Shown here: in pieces, positions 31,723 through 39,075 of the stretch
Layout: every line of letters starts with the position of its first letter
Numbering within the stretch: position 1 is the stretch's first letter
Assembly: GCA_001787535.1 (NCBI GenBank)
Contig: MFXP01000002.1
Span: 86,578-143,775 of the forward strand
Direction: 5' to 3'
DNA from: Candidatus Peribacteria bacterium RIFCSPHIGHO2_01_FULL_51_35
GTDB taxonomy: Bacteria > Patescibacteriota > Gracilibacteria > Peribacterales > Peribacteraceae
DNA length: 57,198 nt
Translations under genes and position numbers: made by a program
Notes under the pieces: generated by a model
Told to the model about the DNA's origin: nothing
What the model saw: only the letters and a program-made list of their open reading frames with translations
Database searches by the model: none

Positions 31723-32466
31723 TCAATCCTCAATCCTCACGAGATACACACGCGAAAGCGGCGAGGAACTCCTGCCTCCCGATGCACGGACGGTGCGAAA
31801 CGAGACGGCTGTGTTTCCTTCTTGGCGAGCGCGGAATGTGAATGCCTGCGAAGAGGGGTTCATGTTGCGCCACCAAGAGTAGCCGCCTGTCGTGCGCTCC
31901 AACGTGAGATAATCGTTGTCATACGAGACACTCCAGAACTCATCGTTCTTGCGTCCTCCGTAGACATTGATGCTGAAAGTCTCTCCTTCATCTGCACTGA
32001 TGAAATGCACCAGTCCTTCGTCCTGGAGTTCCTCCAGGAAATCCTCCAATTCCCTGCGCTCGTCGCTGCGTCGGAAGAACCCTTCGTCGATGAACTCTTG
32101 GATCCTTTCCAAATAGTCTCGTTCCATATCTAAAAAGCGATCGCATTCGCGTGTCGTCCTGGGCCAGCAGAGAGCATCGCGAATGGCGTCCAGTTCTTCT
32201 TCATAATCCGCAACTGATCCATTGCGACGAAAAAAATCGTTGTCATCATTGTAATCGTCATAATCATCATAACGGTCGTCATTATCGAAGTAGCGGCCAT
32301 TGAAAATGTCATAGTCACGATCGTCGTACCGATTGTAGTCATCGTAATAATCGTCATAGTACCGATCGTTGTAGTCATCATTATAATCGTTGTGCATGCC
32401 GTATCCCACAGTGGGAAGCAACAACGATGCAATTGTTAAGCCGGTGAGGAAAAATCGAGTGTGCAT
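31723..32466 (-). CDS. Secreted Asp/Tyr/Asn-rich protein with chagasin-like C-terminal domain
   Basis: With the ATG at 32466 the product has 247 residues and a signal peptide (MHTRFFLTGLTIASLLLP). Residues 25-80 are an extreme low-complexity stretch of Asp, Tyr, Asn and Arg (DYNDDYNDRYYDDYYDDY and similar). A helical middle part with many Glu/Arg follows (RRELEDFLEELQDEG). The C-terminal 95 residues (EGETFSINVYGGRKNDEFWS, then SSQAFTFRARQEGNTAVSF) have the strand order of chagasin-type cysteine protease inhibitors (I42), but the NPTTGY loop is not conserved. The acidic region may bind calcium or cell wall. Its 3' end abuts tRNA-Leu by 5 bp. Confidence 0.8.
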   Translation of the reverse strand: MHTRFFLTGLTIASLLLPTVGYGMHNDYNDDYNDRYYDDYYDDYNRYDDRDYDIFNGRYFDNDDRYDDYDDYNDDNDFFRRNGSVADYEEELDAIRDALCWPRTTRECDRFLDMERDYLERIQEFIDEGFFRRSDERRELEDFLEELQDEGLVHFISADEGETFSINVYGGRKNDEFWSVSYDNDYLTLERTTGGYSWWRNMNPSSQAFTFRARQEGNTAVSFRTVRASGGRSSSPLSRVYLVRIED

Positions 32467-32544
32467 CATGCACATGGAATACATGATCTTTCCGAAGAAC
32501 GCCAAAGATCATATTTGACATTCGCTATTTTCTGTTTCATTTTA

Positions 32545-34197
32545 TTAACGCAATTCATTGAGGCGTGATTTCGCAAGAATGTGATCGGGATCCAAGCGAA
32601 CAACCTGTTCATATGATGCGATGGCAAGAGAGACCTTTCCTGCTTGTTCGTATGCATCCGCAAGGGAAAGATGTGCCTGGAGCAACGAAGGATTCAAGAC
32701 GGTCGCTTCTTTTAAGTGCGTGATCGCCTCGTCGACGTCTCCTTGTTCAGACAGGAGCGCTCCCAAATACAATTGTGCATCGGCATCTGCGGGACTCGCC
32801 GCAACGGCGGAGCGGAAGGAATCGATGGCAAGATTCACCTCTCCATTCATCAAATGAATCTGACCGATGTTGTAGTGCGCCGTGCCGTCTTCGCGAATGG
32901 CGAGTGCCGCTTCATATTCCGCAAGCGCACCCTCGACATCACCTTTATGGAAGAGATCGGTGCCGATGTTCGTGTGTGCGACGTACGAATCCGGATAGTA
33001 TTTGAGAACGTTTCCAAAGAGCGATGCAGAGTCCTTCCACACAAGGGATTGCAAGAATGTGAGCACGCTCAGCGCAAGGATGATGAGAGCACCAACAATC
33101 ATCGCCGGAAACTTCCATCGCGTGCGCGCTTCGTCGAATAATAAACTCACGAGGAAAAAGAAACCGATGGATGGAAGATACGCGTAGCGATCGGAAGCGA
33201 AATAGACATCCAAGAGTTCATTCCTTCCCTTGGCGACGTTCGTCATGCTCGGGAGCAGGAAGAGGAGGAAAAATACCCACGCAAGAAGCGGCAGTTTGCT
33301 CTTCTGGACGGCAAAAAACACGGCAAACGAAATGGCGATCACAAGCAGGACAGAGATGAGCAAATCCGGCGTGAAGAGAGAGATCGGTTTCGTGTACGGA
33401 TAGAGCACGGAAAGACCTGTGGGAATGAGCAGTTTCCACAGAAAAAAAATGATCGTCTTGCATCCGATGAGAAATTTTTCCAAGAAAAACGACGTGTTGG
33501 CGATTTTTCCGAACATCGCGATGACACCGAACAGTATCGCAACGCCGAAGTATGGAATTTTTTCGATCCAGAGTTCTTTCGTCATTGCCCGCCCGCGATA
33601 CCAATCCAGAAGAACAAGTGCGAGCGGTGCCAAAATCACGGTGACTTTGGAGAGCAGCGCCAGAACGAAGAGCGCGATGCTCACATAATAAAATTTACGA
33701 TCCCCCGTTTCGCGATATCGCAAATACGCAATGAGCATCGGCAATGCGAAGAACGCCATGAGCACGTCTTTGCGGCCGCTTACCCACGCCACTGCCTCCG
33801 TGTTCAGCGGATGCACGGCAAAGAGAAGTGCGGTTGCGACGGCCACCCATCCGCGCTTGAAGAGGAGATACGCAAAGCCCGCAACGAACAGGCTGTTTGC
33901 CATGTGCAGCAGCAAATTCGTCGTGTGATAGATCCATGGACTTAAACCCGCGAACAGATGATTGAGTTGAAACGTGAAGAGCGTGAGGGGAATGTAGAGT
34001 TCGGGATCATATGAGGTGAATACTTGGAAGATCGATCGAAACGAAAACTCCTGGACGAGAGCATTATCCAGAACCAGGAGTCCGTCATCCCACCCGACGA
34101 ATCCGTTGCCCAGCGACCGTGCGTAGACTGCTATGCATGCAAGCACAATCAAGCCTCCGCTTAAAAGAAGATCGCGGCGCGCAAGGGAGTCAAACAT
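32545..34197 (-). CDS. TMTC-like membrane protein with TPRs (copy 1)
   Basis: This protein has 550 residues. About ten membrane segments are followed by four TPRs. The first outer loop holds GNGFVGWDDGLLVLDNALV, with the acidic pair typical of GT-C enzymes, and VHPLNTEAVAWVSGRKDVLM is the TMTC-family signature (in eukaryotes these are O-mannosyltransferases of cadherins). TPR units include GDVEGALAEYEAALAIREDG and GEVNLAIDSFRSAVAASPAD. It probably transfers a sugar from a lipid donor to exported proteins. TACACT at 34204-34209 lies 6 nt from the ATG. The gene directly downstream on the map (34290-35942) is a same-length paralogue. Confidence 0.9.
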   Translation of the reverse strand: MFDSLARRDLLLSGGLIVLACIAVYARSLGNGFVGWDDGLLVLDNALVQEFSFRSIFQVFTSYDPELYIPLTLFTFQLNHLFAGLSPWIYHTTNLLLHMANSLFVAGFAYLLFKRGWVAVATALLFAVHPLNTEAVAWVSGRKDVLMAFFALPMLIAYLRYRETGDRKFYYVSIALFVLALLSKVTVILAPLALVLLDWYRGRAMTKELWIEKIPYFGVAILFGVIAMFGKIANTSFFLEKFLIGCKTIIFFLWKLLIPTGLSVLYPYTKPISLFTPDLLISVLLVIAISFAVFFAVQKSKLPLLAWVFFLLFLLPSMTNVAKGRNELLDVYFASDRYAYLPSIGFFFLVSLLFDEARTRWKFPAMIVGALIILALSVLTFLQSLVWKDSASLFGNVLKYYPDSYVAHTNIGTDLFHKGDVEGALAEYEAALAIREDGTAHYNIGQIHLMNGEVNLAIDSFRSAVAASPADADAQLYLGALLSEQGDVDEAITHLKEATVLNPSLLQAHLSLADAYEQAGKVSLAIASYEQVVRLDPDHILAKSRLNELR

Positions 34198-34224
34198 ACG
34201 AGAAGTGTACAGGGATGCGGCATC

Positions 34225-34300
34225 ATGACCAATAACCGGTGATGTTGGTAGGGGGGAGGCATGCCTCGCCCCTACGGAACGAATGTCGGTTATTGGTCAT
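34225..34300. repeat. Nested palindromes between the two TMTC-like genes
   Basis: The outer arms ATGACCAATAACCG (34225-34238) and CGGTTATTGGTCAT (34287-34300) are exact inverse copies. They enclose a 28-nt near-palindrome (34248-34275) with GTAGGGG, GAGGCATGCCTC and CCCCTAC and one G:G mismatch. The right arm overlaps the last codons and stop of copy 2. Confidence 0.85.
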
Positions 34301-35942
34301 TTTTCAAATCCGAGAGATGTTCCCGCGCCTCCGCATCCGATGGATCTATTTCCAATGTCCTCTCAAACGCCGCAATCGCCTCCTCTCTTCTGCTCAATTT
34401 CTCGTACGCGATGCCCAGATTAAAATGAATGAGCGAAAGATTCGGCTTTTGTTTTGCGGCTGCCTGGAAGAGTGGGATGGCTTCCGCAGGATCACTCTCC
34501 AGGAGGAGCGCACCGAGATTAATATTCGCTTCGAGATCATTGGGATTCGCAGTGAGTGCTTTTCGATACAAATCGACGGCTTGTACGCGATCCCCTTTGG
34601 CCGACGCAATCTGCGCAAGATTGTAATAGGCGGCCGCATTCGGACGGATGGCAAGTGATGCTTCAAATTCTTCGATCGCACCTGCGGTATCGCCACGCTG
34701 TTCCAAGATGCTCCCGATGTTCGTGTGCGCCACATGGGAATTCGGATAATGCACCAAAACATTGCGGAACAATGTTTCCGTATTTTTCCAAACGAGCGAT
34801 TGTCGATATGAGAGAAACGCGAGCATCAGAATGACGATAATGCAGACAGCATCGATCACTTTCGATCGGTATCGATACAGAATCGATGCAAGGAGAAAGA
34901 AGATCGCCGCAGAGCCGATGTAGGCATAACGATCGGAGGCAAAATACACATCATGCAAAAGATCGCGTCCTTTAGCGAAATTTGCGAATGTCGGCGCTGT
35001 GAACAGCAGAAAAAATCCGAGTGTGAAGAGCGGCTCACGCGTGCGCTTCCAGAGTGCAATCGAAACGATCACCAACACGAGCAAAATCACAAAAGAGATC
35101 GCAAGATCGGGCGATGAGAATGCAATGGGCTTGGTGTACGGATACAAAACGGAGAATCCGTACGGAAGAAATACTTTCGTGAGATAAAAGATTGCGGCTT
35201 TCGAACCGATGAGAATTTTTTCGACGAGCAGCGTCGCATTCCCCTCTTTGCCGAACATCGCAATGATGCCGAAGACAATACTCAGGAAAAAAAACGGAAT
35301 CTTGTCAAGAATCATCCGGCGATCGATGCGACGATGATTCCGTAAATCCGCGAGAATCAAAACGAGTGGAAAAAAGATCACCGTGACCTTGGAGAGGAGC
35401 GCCAGCAAAAACCCAATGACGGATGCGCCATACCATCGCTTCGATCCGTTTTGGGAATAGTTCAAATAGAGTGCAAATGACGGAAGAATGAAAAATGCGC
35501 TCAGCAAATCTTTTCGGGAACTTGCCCATACCACTGCTTCCGTATTTAAAGGATGCACGGCAAACAGAAACGCTGCGAGAGCCGCAATCCATTTATTCTT
35601 AAAGAGGAGCCACCCGATCCACGCAACGCTCACTGCATTCAGCGCATGGAGAATCAAATTCGTCAGATGATAATAGAAAGGATTCAGTCCCCCAATCAGA
35701 TGATCCATCTGATAACTCAAAAGTGTCAGCGGAATGTAGAGCTCAGGATCGTACGACGTGAATGCTTTGTAGATCGATCGAAATGAAAATTCCTGCACGA
35801 TGGGATTTTCGAAGATCAAAAGTCCATCATCCCAATGCACAAACTCATTCCCAAGCGAATAACCGTATACGCCAAAGAGCAATGCAAAGATGCAGGCGCA
35901 AAAAATAAGAAGTTCACGCCGGGAAACAGTGGAGACATCCAT
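34290..35942 (-). CDS. TMTC-like membrane protein with TPRs (copy 2)
   Basis: This protein has 550 residues, the same length and architecture as the gene at 32545-34197. Closely similar blocks include EFVHWDDGLLIFENPIVQEF, SYDPELYIPLTLLSYQMDHL, VHPLNTEAVVWASSRKDLLS and LLSKVTVIFFPLVLILAD. TPR units such as GDTAGAIEEFEASLAIRPNA and GDRVQAVDLYRKALTANPND follow, then EEAIAAFERTLEIDPSDAEA. The pair clearly arose by tandem duplication and has diverged at many positions, so both copies are probably under selection. It may glycosylate surface proteins. The final three codons (NDQ) come from the inverted repeat that separates the copies. Confidence 0.9.
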   Translation of the reverse strand: MDVSTVSRRELLIFCACIFALLFGVYGYSLGNEFVHWDDGLLIFENPIVQEFSFRSIYKAFTSYDPELYIPLTLLSYQMDHLIGGLNPFYYHLTNLILHALNAVSVAWIGWLLFKNKWIAALAAFLFAVHPLNTEAVVWASSRKDLLSAFFILPSFALYLNYSQNGSKRWYGASVIGFLLALLSKVTVIFFPLVLILADLRNHRRIDRRMILDKIPFFFLSIVFGIIAMFGKEGNATLLVEKILIGSKAAIFYLTKVFLPYGFSVLYPYTKPIAFSSPDLAISFVILLVLVIVSIALWKRTREPLFTLGFFLLFTAPTFANFAKGRDLLHDVYFASDRYAYIGSAAIFFLLASILYRYRSKVIDAVCIIVILMLAFLSYRQSLVWKNTETLFRNVLVHYPNSHVAHTNIGSILEQRGDTAGAIEEFEASLAIRPNAAAYYNLAQIASAKGDRVQAVDLYRKALTANPNDLEANINLGALLLESDPAEAIPLFQAAAKQKPNLSLIHFNLGIAYEKLSRREEAIAAFERTLEIDPSDAEAREHLSDLKNDQ

Positions 35943-36218
35943 TATTCCTCAATGTAGCGAAGGCTCAATGTAGCAACAACTGCCAAATGAATTTGATGTC
36001 GCCGGAGGGGTGGCGCGCCACGGGGGGTGAAGGGGAAGCCCCTGTTTGTTCGTCCCGCATGCGCGGGACGAACGTCGAACGAGCCGAGCCGAAGCCCTGG
36101 AGGCTCGGCGAGGAGACACAGGGGCGGGTGGAGGAGCTATTGGCGCGCCGGCGTTTTGGCTCCACCTTTGTCGCCGGACAAAGGTGGAAAAGATCAGTTC
36201 TTATCAATGGCATCACTC
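35943..36218. other. GC-rich spacer full of hairpins upstream of groES
   Basis: No gene is visible. Structures include GTGGCGCGCCAC (36010-36021), the dispersed CGTCCCGC-ATGC-GCGGGACG hairpin (36051-36070), a GCCGAGCC...GGCTCGGC stem (about 36078-36105), and a perfect 12-bp stem TCCACCTTTGTC-GCCG-GACAAAGGTGGA (36161-36188). Such stacks may act as terminators or be mobile palindromes. Confidence 0.6.
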
Positions 36219-36246
36219 TTGACGATGAAAATTATCACTCTATACT
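36219..36246 (+). promoter_or_regulatory. groESL promoter
   Basis: TTGACG (36219-36224) and TATACT (36241-36246) are separated by 16 bp, a near-consensus housekeeping promoter. Transcription would start near 36253, leaving a leader of about 57 nt before groES, in contrast to the many leaderless genes around it. Confidence 0.7.
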
Positions 36247-36254
36247 TCCGACTG

Positions 36255-36279
36255 CTAGCGCTCGCACTGCGGTCGCTAA
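36255..36279. promoter_or_regulatory. CIRCE-like inverted repeat
   Basis: CTAGCGCTC-N7-GGTCGCTAA resembles the HrcA operator TTAGCACTC-N9-GAGTGCTAA (7 of 9 and 6 of 9 matches) and sits at the predicted transcription start. The spacer is 7 rather than 9 nt, so the assignment is tentative. Confidence 0.35.
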
Positions 36280-36309
36280 AGATACTTTCAACTCTCTTCC
36301 TTCTTCTCT

Positions 36310-36642
36310 ATGCCAAAAGATGATGTGCAGCTCGCAGTGCAAATTCAACCGATTGGAGATCGCGTTGTGGTTCGACCGCTCGAGAAAGAACAGGTGACCA
36401 AGTCCGGCATCGTGATACCGGACACCGCCTCCGGCGAGAAACCGCAGGAAGGAGTTGTCTTGGCTCTTGGCAAAGGCGGCATTGGCAAAGACAGCGTGAA
36501 TCCCAGTGAGTTTTTGAAAGTCGGCGACAAAGTGCTCTTCGGCAAATACGCCGGCGATGATGTGAAGTTGAAATCGAAAGATGGTAAGGATGTTGAAGTG
36601 AAGATTCTCCACATCGATTCCATCCTTGGTTTGGTGAAATAA
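36310..36642 (+). CDS. groES: Co-chaperonin GroES
   Basis: This 10-kDa co-chaperonin caps the GroEL cavity. [20 protein letters not shown] starts the domain, [20 protein letters not shown] is the mobile loop with the GroEL-binding Ile/Val triplet, and [14 protein letters not shown] is the conserved strand. It has 110 residues, about 12 more than usual, because of an N-terminal extension ([11 protein letters not shown]). It is separated from groEL by 43 bp in the same unit, with the promoter at 36219-36246. Confidence 0.97.
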   Translation: MPKDDVQLAVQIQPIGDRVVVRPLEKEQVTKSGIVIPDTASGEKPQEGVVLALGKGGIGKDSVNPSEFLKVGDKVLFGKYAGDDVKLKSKDGKDVEVKILHIDSILGLVK

Positions 36643-36685
36643 TTTTTTAAAGTACAATTTTCAATTTTCTCTTCCCCCAGATTCT

Positions 36686-38320
36686 ATGGCAAAGCAATTG
36701 ATCTTCGGAAATGAAGCTCGTGATCGCCTCCTGAAAGGTGTTGCCATTCTCGCAAAAGCAGTCTCCGCCACCATGGGACCCCTCGGTCGCAATGTGTGCA
36801 TCGAACGCAAGTACGGCGGCCCTATGGTCACGAAAGACGGCGTCTCCGTCGCGAAAGAGATCGAGCTTACGGATCCGTTCGAGAATATGGGCGCACAACT
36901 CGTAAAAGAAGCAGCGACGAAAACGAACGACGCTGCCGGTGATGGTACGACGACGGCAACGGTCTTGGCCTACGCCATCATGCAGGAAGGGCTCAAGCAC
37001 TTGGGTTCCGGAAAAAATGCCATTTCCATCAAGAACGGAATCTTGAAAGCAGTGGAAGCCGTTTCGAAGCATTTGGAAACGCAGAAGAAAACTGTTTCGA
37101 AGAAAGAAGAGTATGCAGCCGTCGCGACCATCTCCGCACAAGATGAAGAGATCGGCCAAGTGATTGCGGGTGTCATCGATGAAGTTGGCAAGGACGGTGT
37201 CGTCACGGTGGAAGCCGGCCAAACGCTCGGCATCGAAAAGGAATTTGTGGAAGGCATGCAATTCGACCAGGGCTACATCTCCGCGTATTTCGTCACGGAA
37301 CCGCAAGGCATGAAAGCAGTGTTCGAGAAGCCGTACATTTTGATCACGGACAAGAAAATAAGTTCGATTCAGGAAATTCTTCCGCTGCTGGAAGCAGTCG
37401 CGCAGCGCGGCCGTAAGGAGATCGTCATCATTGCAGAGAGCGTGGAAGGAGAAGCGCTGGCAACACTCGTCGTGAATAAACTTCGCGGAACGTTTTCCGC
37501 GCTCGCGGTGAAAGCTCCGGCCTTTGGCGATCGCCGCAAGGAAATCCTCAAAGATATCGCCGTTCTTACCGGAGGCCGTGTCATCAGCGAAGAAGTCGGC
37601 TTGAAACTGGAAAATGCAACGATCGATGATCTCGGCACGGCGCGCCGCGTGGTCGCGACGAAGGATGACTGCGTCATCATCGACGGTGGCGGCAGAAAAT
37701 CCGAGATCCAAGGCCGCGTGAGCGAAATCAAAGCTGCAATCGAAGACACGAAATCCGACTTCGACCGTGAGAAGCTCCAGGAGCGCCTTGCCAAGATGAC
37801 CGGCGGCGTTGCGGTTGTGAAAGTGGGCGCCGCAACGGAGATCGAACAGAAAGAAAAGCAGCACCGCGTGGAAGACGCCATCTCCGCAACGCGCGCAGCA
37901 GCAGACGAAGGAATTGTTCCGGGTGGAGGCACGGCGTACATCCGCGCCATCGAGGCATTGGAAAAACTGAAAGGTGACAATGCGGATGAGCAAATCGGCA
38001 TCCAGATTGTGAAAGGTGCCCTGGTCGCTCCGACACAGCACATCGCGAACAATGCGGGTGCGGAAGGAAAAGTGGTCGTGGAGAAAGTGAAAGGCTTGAA
38101 AGGCAACATGGGTTACAACGCGATGACGGGCAAGTATGAAGACTTGGTGAAAGCCATGATCATCGACCCGAAGAAAGTCACACGCACGGCGCTGGAAAAT
38201 GCAGCCTCCGTCGCCGCGATGTTCCTGACACTGGAAGTTTCCGTCACCGAGATCCCGAAGAAAGACGAACCCGCCATGCCGGGTGGAGGCGGAATGCCGG
38301 GAATGGGAGATGAGTTTTAA
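36686..38320 (+). CDS. groEL: Chaperonin GroEL
   Basis: This ATP-driven folding chaperonin of 544 residues assembles in double heptameric rings. The N-terminal equatorial region has [19 protein letters not shown] and [18 protein letters not shown] (ATP binding, including the DGTTT motif). The apical domain carries [39 protein letters not shown] and the C-terminal [12 protein letters not shown] tail are typical. Being full-length and intact with groES supports an essential folding role for cytosolic proteins. Confidence 0.98.
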   Translation: MAKQLIFGNEARDRLLKGVAILAKAVSATMGPLGRNVCIERKYGGPMVTKDGVSVAKEIELTDPFENMGAQLVKEAATKTNDAAGDGTTTATVLAYAIMQEGLKHLGSGKNAISIKNGILKAVEAVSKHLETQKKTVSKKEEYAAVATISAQDEEIGQVIAGVIDEVGKDGVVTVEAGQTLGIEKEFVEGMQFDQGYISAYFVTEPQGMKAVFEKPYILITDKKISSIQEILPLLEAVAQRGRKEIVIIAESVEGEALATLVVNKLRGTFSALAVKAPAFGDRRKEILKDIAVLTGGRVISEEVGLKLENATIDDLGTARRVVATKDDCVIIDGGGRKSEIQGRVSEIKAAIEDTKSDFDREKLQERLAKMTGGVAVVKVGAATEIEQKEKQHRVEDAISATRAAADEGIVPGGGTAYIRAIEALEKLKGDNADEQIGIQIVKGALVAPTQHIANNAGAEGKVVVEKVKGLKGNMGYNAMTGKYEDLVKAMIIDPKKVTRTALENAASVAAMFLTLEVSVTEIPKKDEPAMPGGGGMPGMGDEF

Positions 38321-38337
38321 GAAATAATCATTCGTTT

Positions 38338-38413
38338 GTTGTAGAGACGTCCCGGTTTACCCGTCCGCAGTCCCGCACATGCGGGACGAAGGAGGGCGGG
38401 GCATCTCTACAAC
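38338..38413. repeat. Palindromic element downstream of groEL
   Basis: The outer arms GTTGTAGAGA (38338-38347) and TCTCTACAAC (38404-38413) are exact inverse copies. They enclose a nested GTCCCGCA-CA-TGCGGGAC hairpin at 38370-38387, a member of the dispersed GTCCCGC family. It could terminate groESL transcription, although no T-run follows. Confidence 0.75.
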
Positions 38414-38470
38414 GACCGATCTTAAAAGGGTAATTGCTCGGATCGAATCACACTGCTACGATTTCCCGCT

Positions 38471-38983
38471 ATGAACCTTCCACCTGCTTCGGCACATCCC
38501 CTGGAATCCGACGATGAGCTTCTGGCACTCATCAATGCGACGCTGGAAGCATTTCGTTCTCGCCAAAGATACAATGTGATCCGGGCAATCGAAGGTACGG
38601 AAAATTTGCGAGGGCGCAGAATAGTCCATGCGGATGACGACCTGTTTGTTATGGAACAACTTACGGAAGCGCTGCTGACGGCAACAAGAGGCACGTCATC
38701 GTTCGTGCTTCACAATAAAGAAGAACCTGCGCTGTTCGCGGGAAACATCATCGCGCATGCGCCGGAGGTTGTCCTCATGGATTACCAACTGAGAGGTTTT
38801 GTAGGCCCTCAGGTTGTGGAAGAAATTGCCCGGCTGGGACCGAATGTGAAATGCGTTGGTTTCTCTGCGCGGCCGGTACACAACAAAGAATTTACGCACG
38901 TCATCGGTACCGTCGTAAAAAATACAACGGCACCGTACGAATCCTTGCAAGAACTTTCGCATCTTCTCAGGAAACAGGCATAG
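38471..38983 (+). CDS. Stand-alone response-regulator receiver domain
   Basis: This cytoplasmic protein has 170 residues with an N-terminal helical extension and a receiver fold: RRIVHADDDLFVMEQLTEAL gives the acidic pair, EVVLMDYQLRGFVGPQVVEE holds the phospho-acceptor Asp, VKCVGFSARP the switch Ser, and GTVVKNTTAPYESL the conserved Lys. No output domain follows, so it may act by protein contact or in a phosphorelay. No histidine kinase is encoded nearby. TG-C-TACGAT at 38457-38462 lies 8 nt from the ATG, suggesting a leaderless mRNA. Confidence 0.82.
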   Translation: MNLPPASAHPLESDDELLALINATLEAFRSRQRYNVIRAIEGTENLRGRRIVHADDDLFVMEQLTEALLTATRGTSSFVLHNKEEPALFAGNIIAHAPEVVLMDYQLRGFVGPQVVEEIARLGPNVKCVGFSARPVHNKEFTHVIGTVVKNTTAPYESLQELSHLLRKQA

Positions 38984-39075
38984 GGAATGCCTCTGTAAGA
39001 TTCTGCTCATTCGCCCGTCTTATATGCGAACAGCTATACTGGGCTGCCTTTCTATCTCTTTTTTCTCTCATTGTT

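Noticed and set aside
36647-38041. 464-codon minus-strand frame opposite groEL
   Set aside because: A shadow of groEL; Cys/His/Phe-rich composition is typical of antisense frames.
38851-39075. 75-codon N-terminal extension of the SLH/propeller gene
   Set aside because: It overlaps the receiver gene and precedes a clear signal peptide at 39076.
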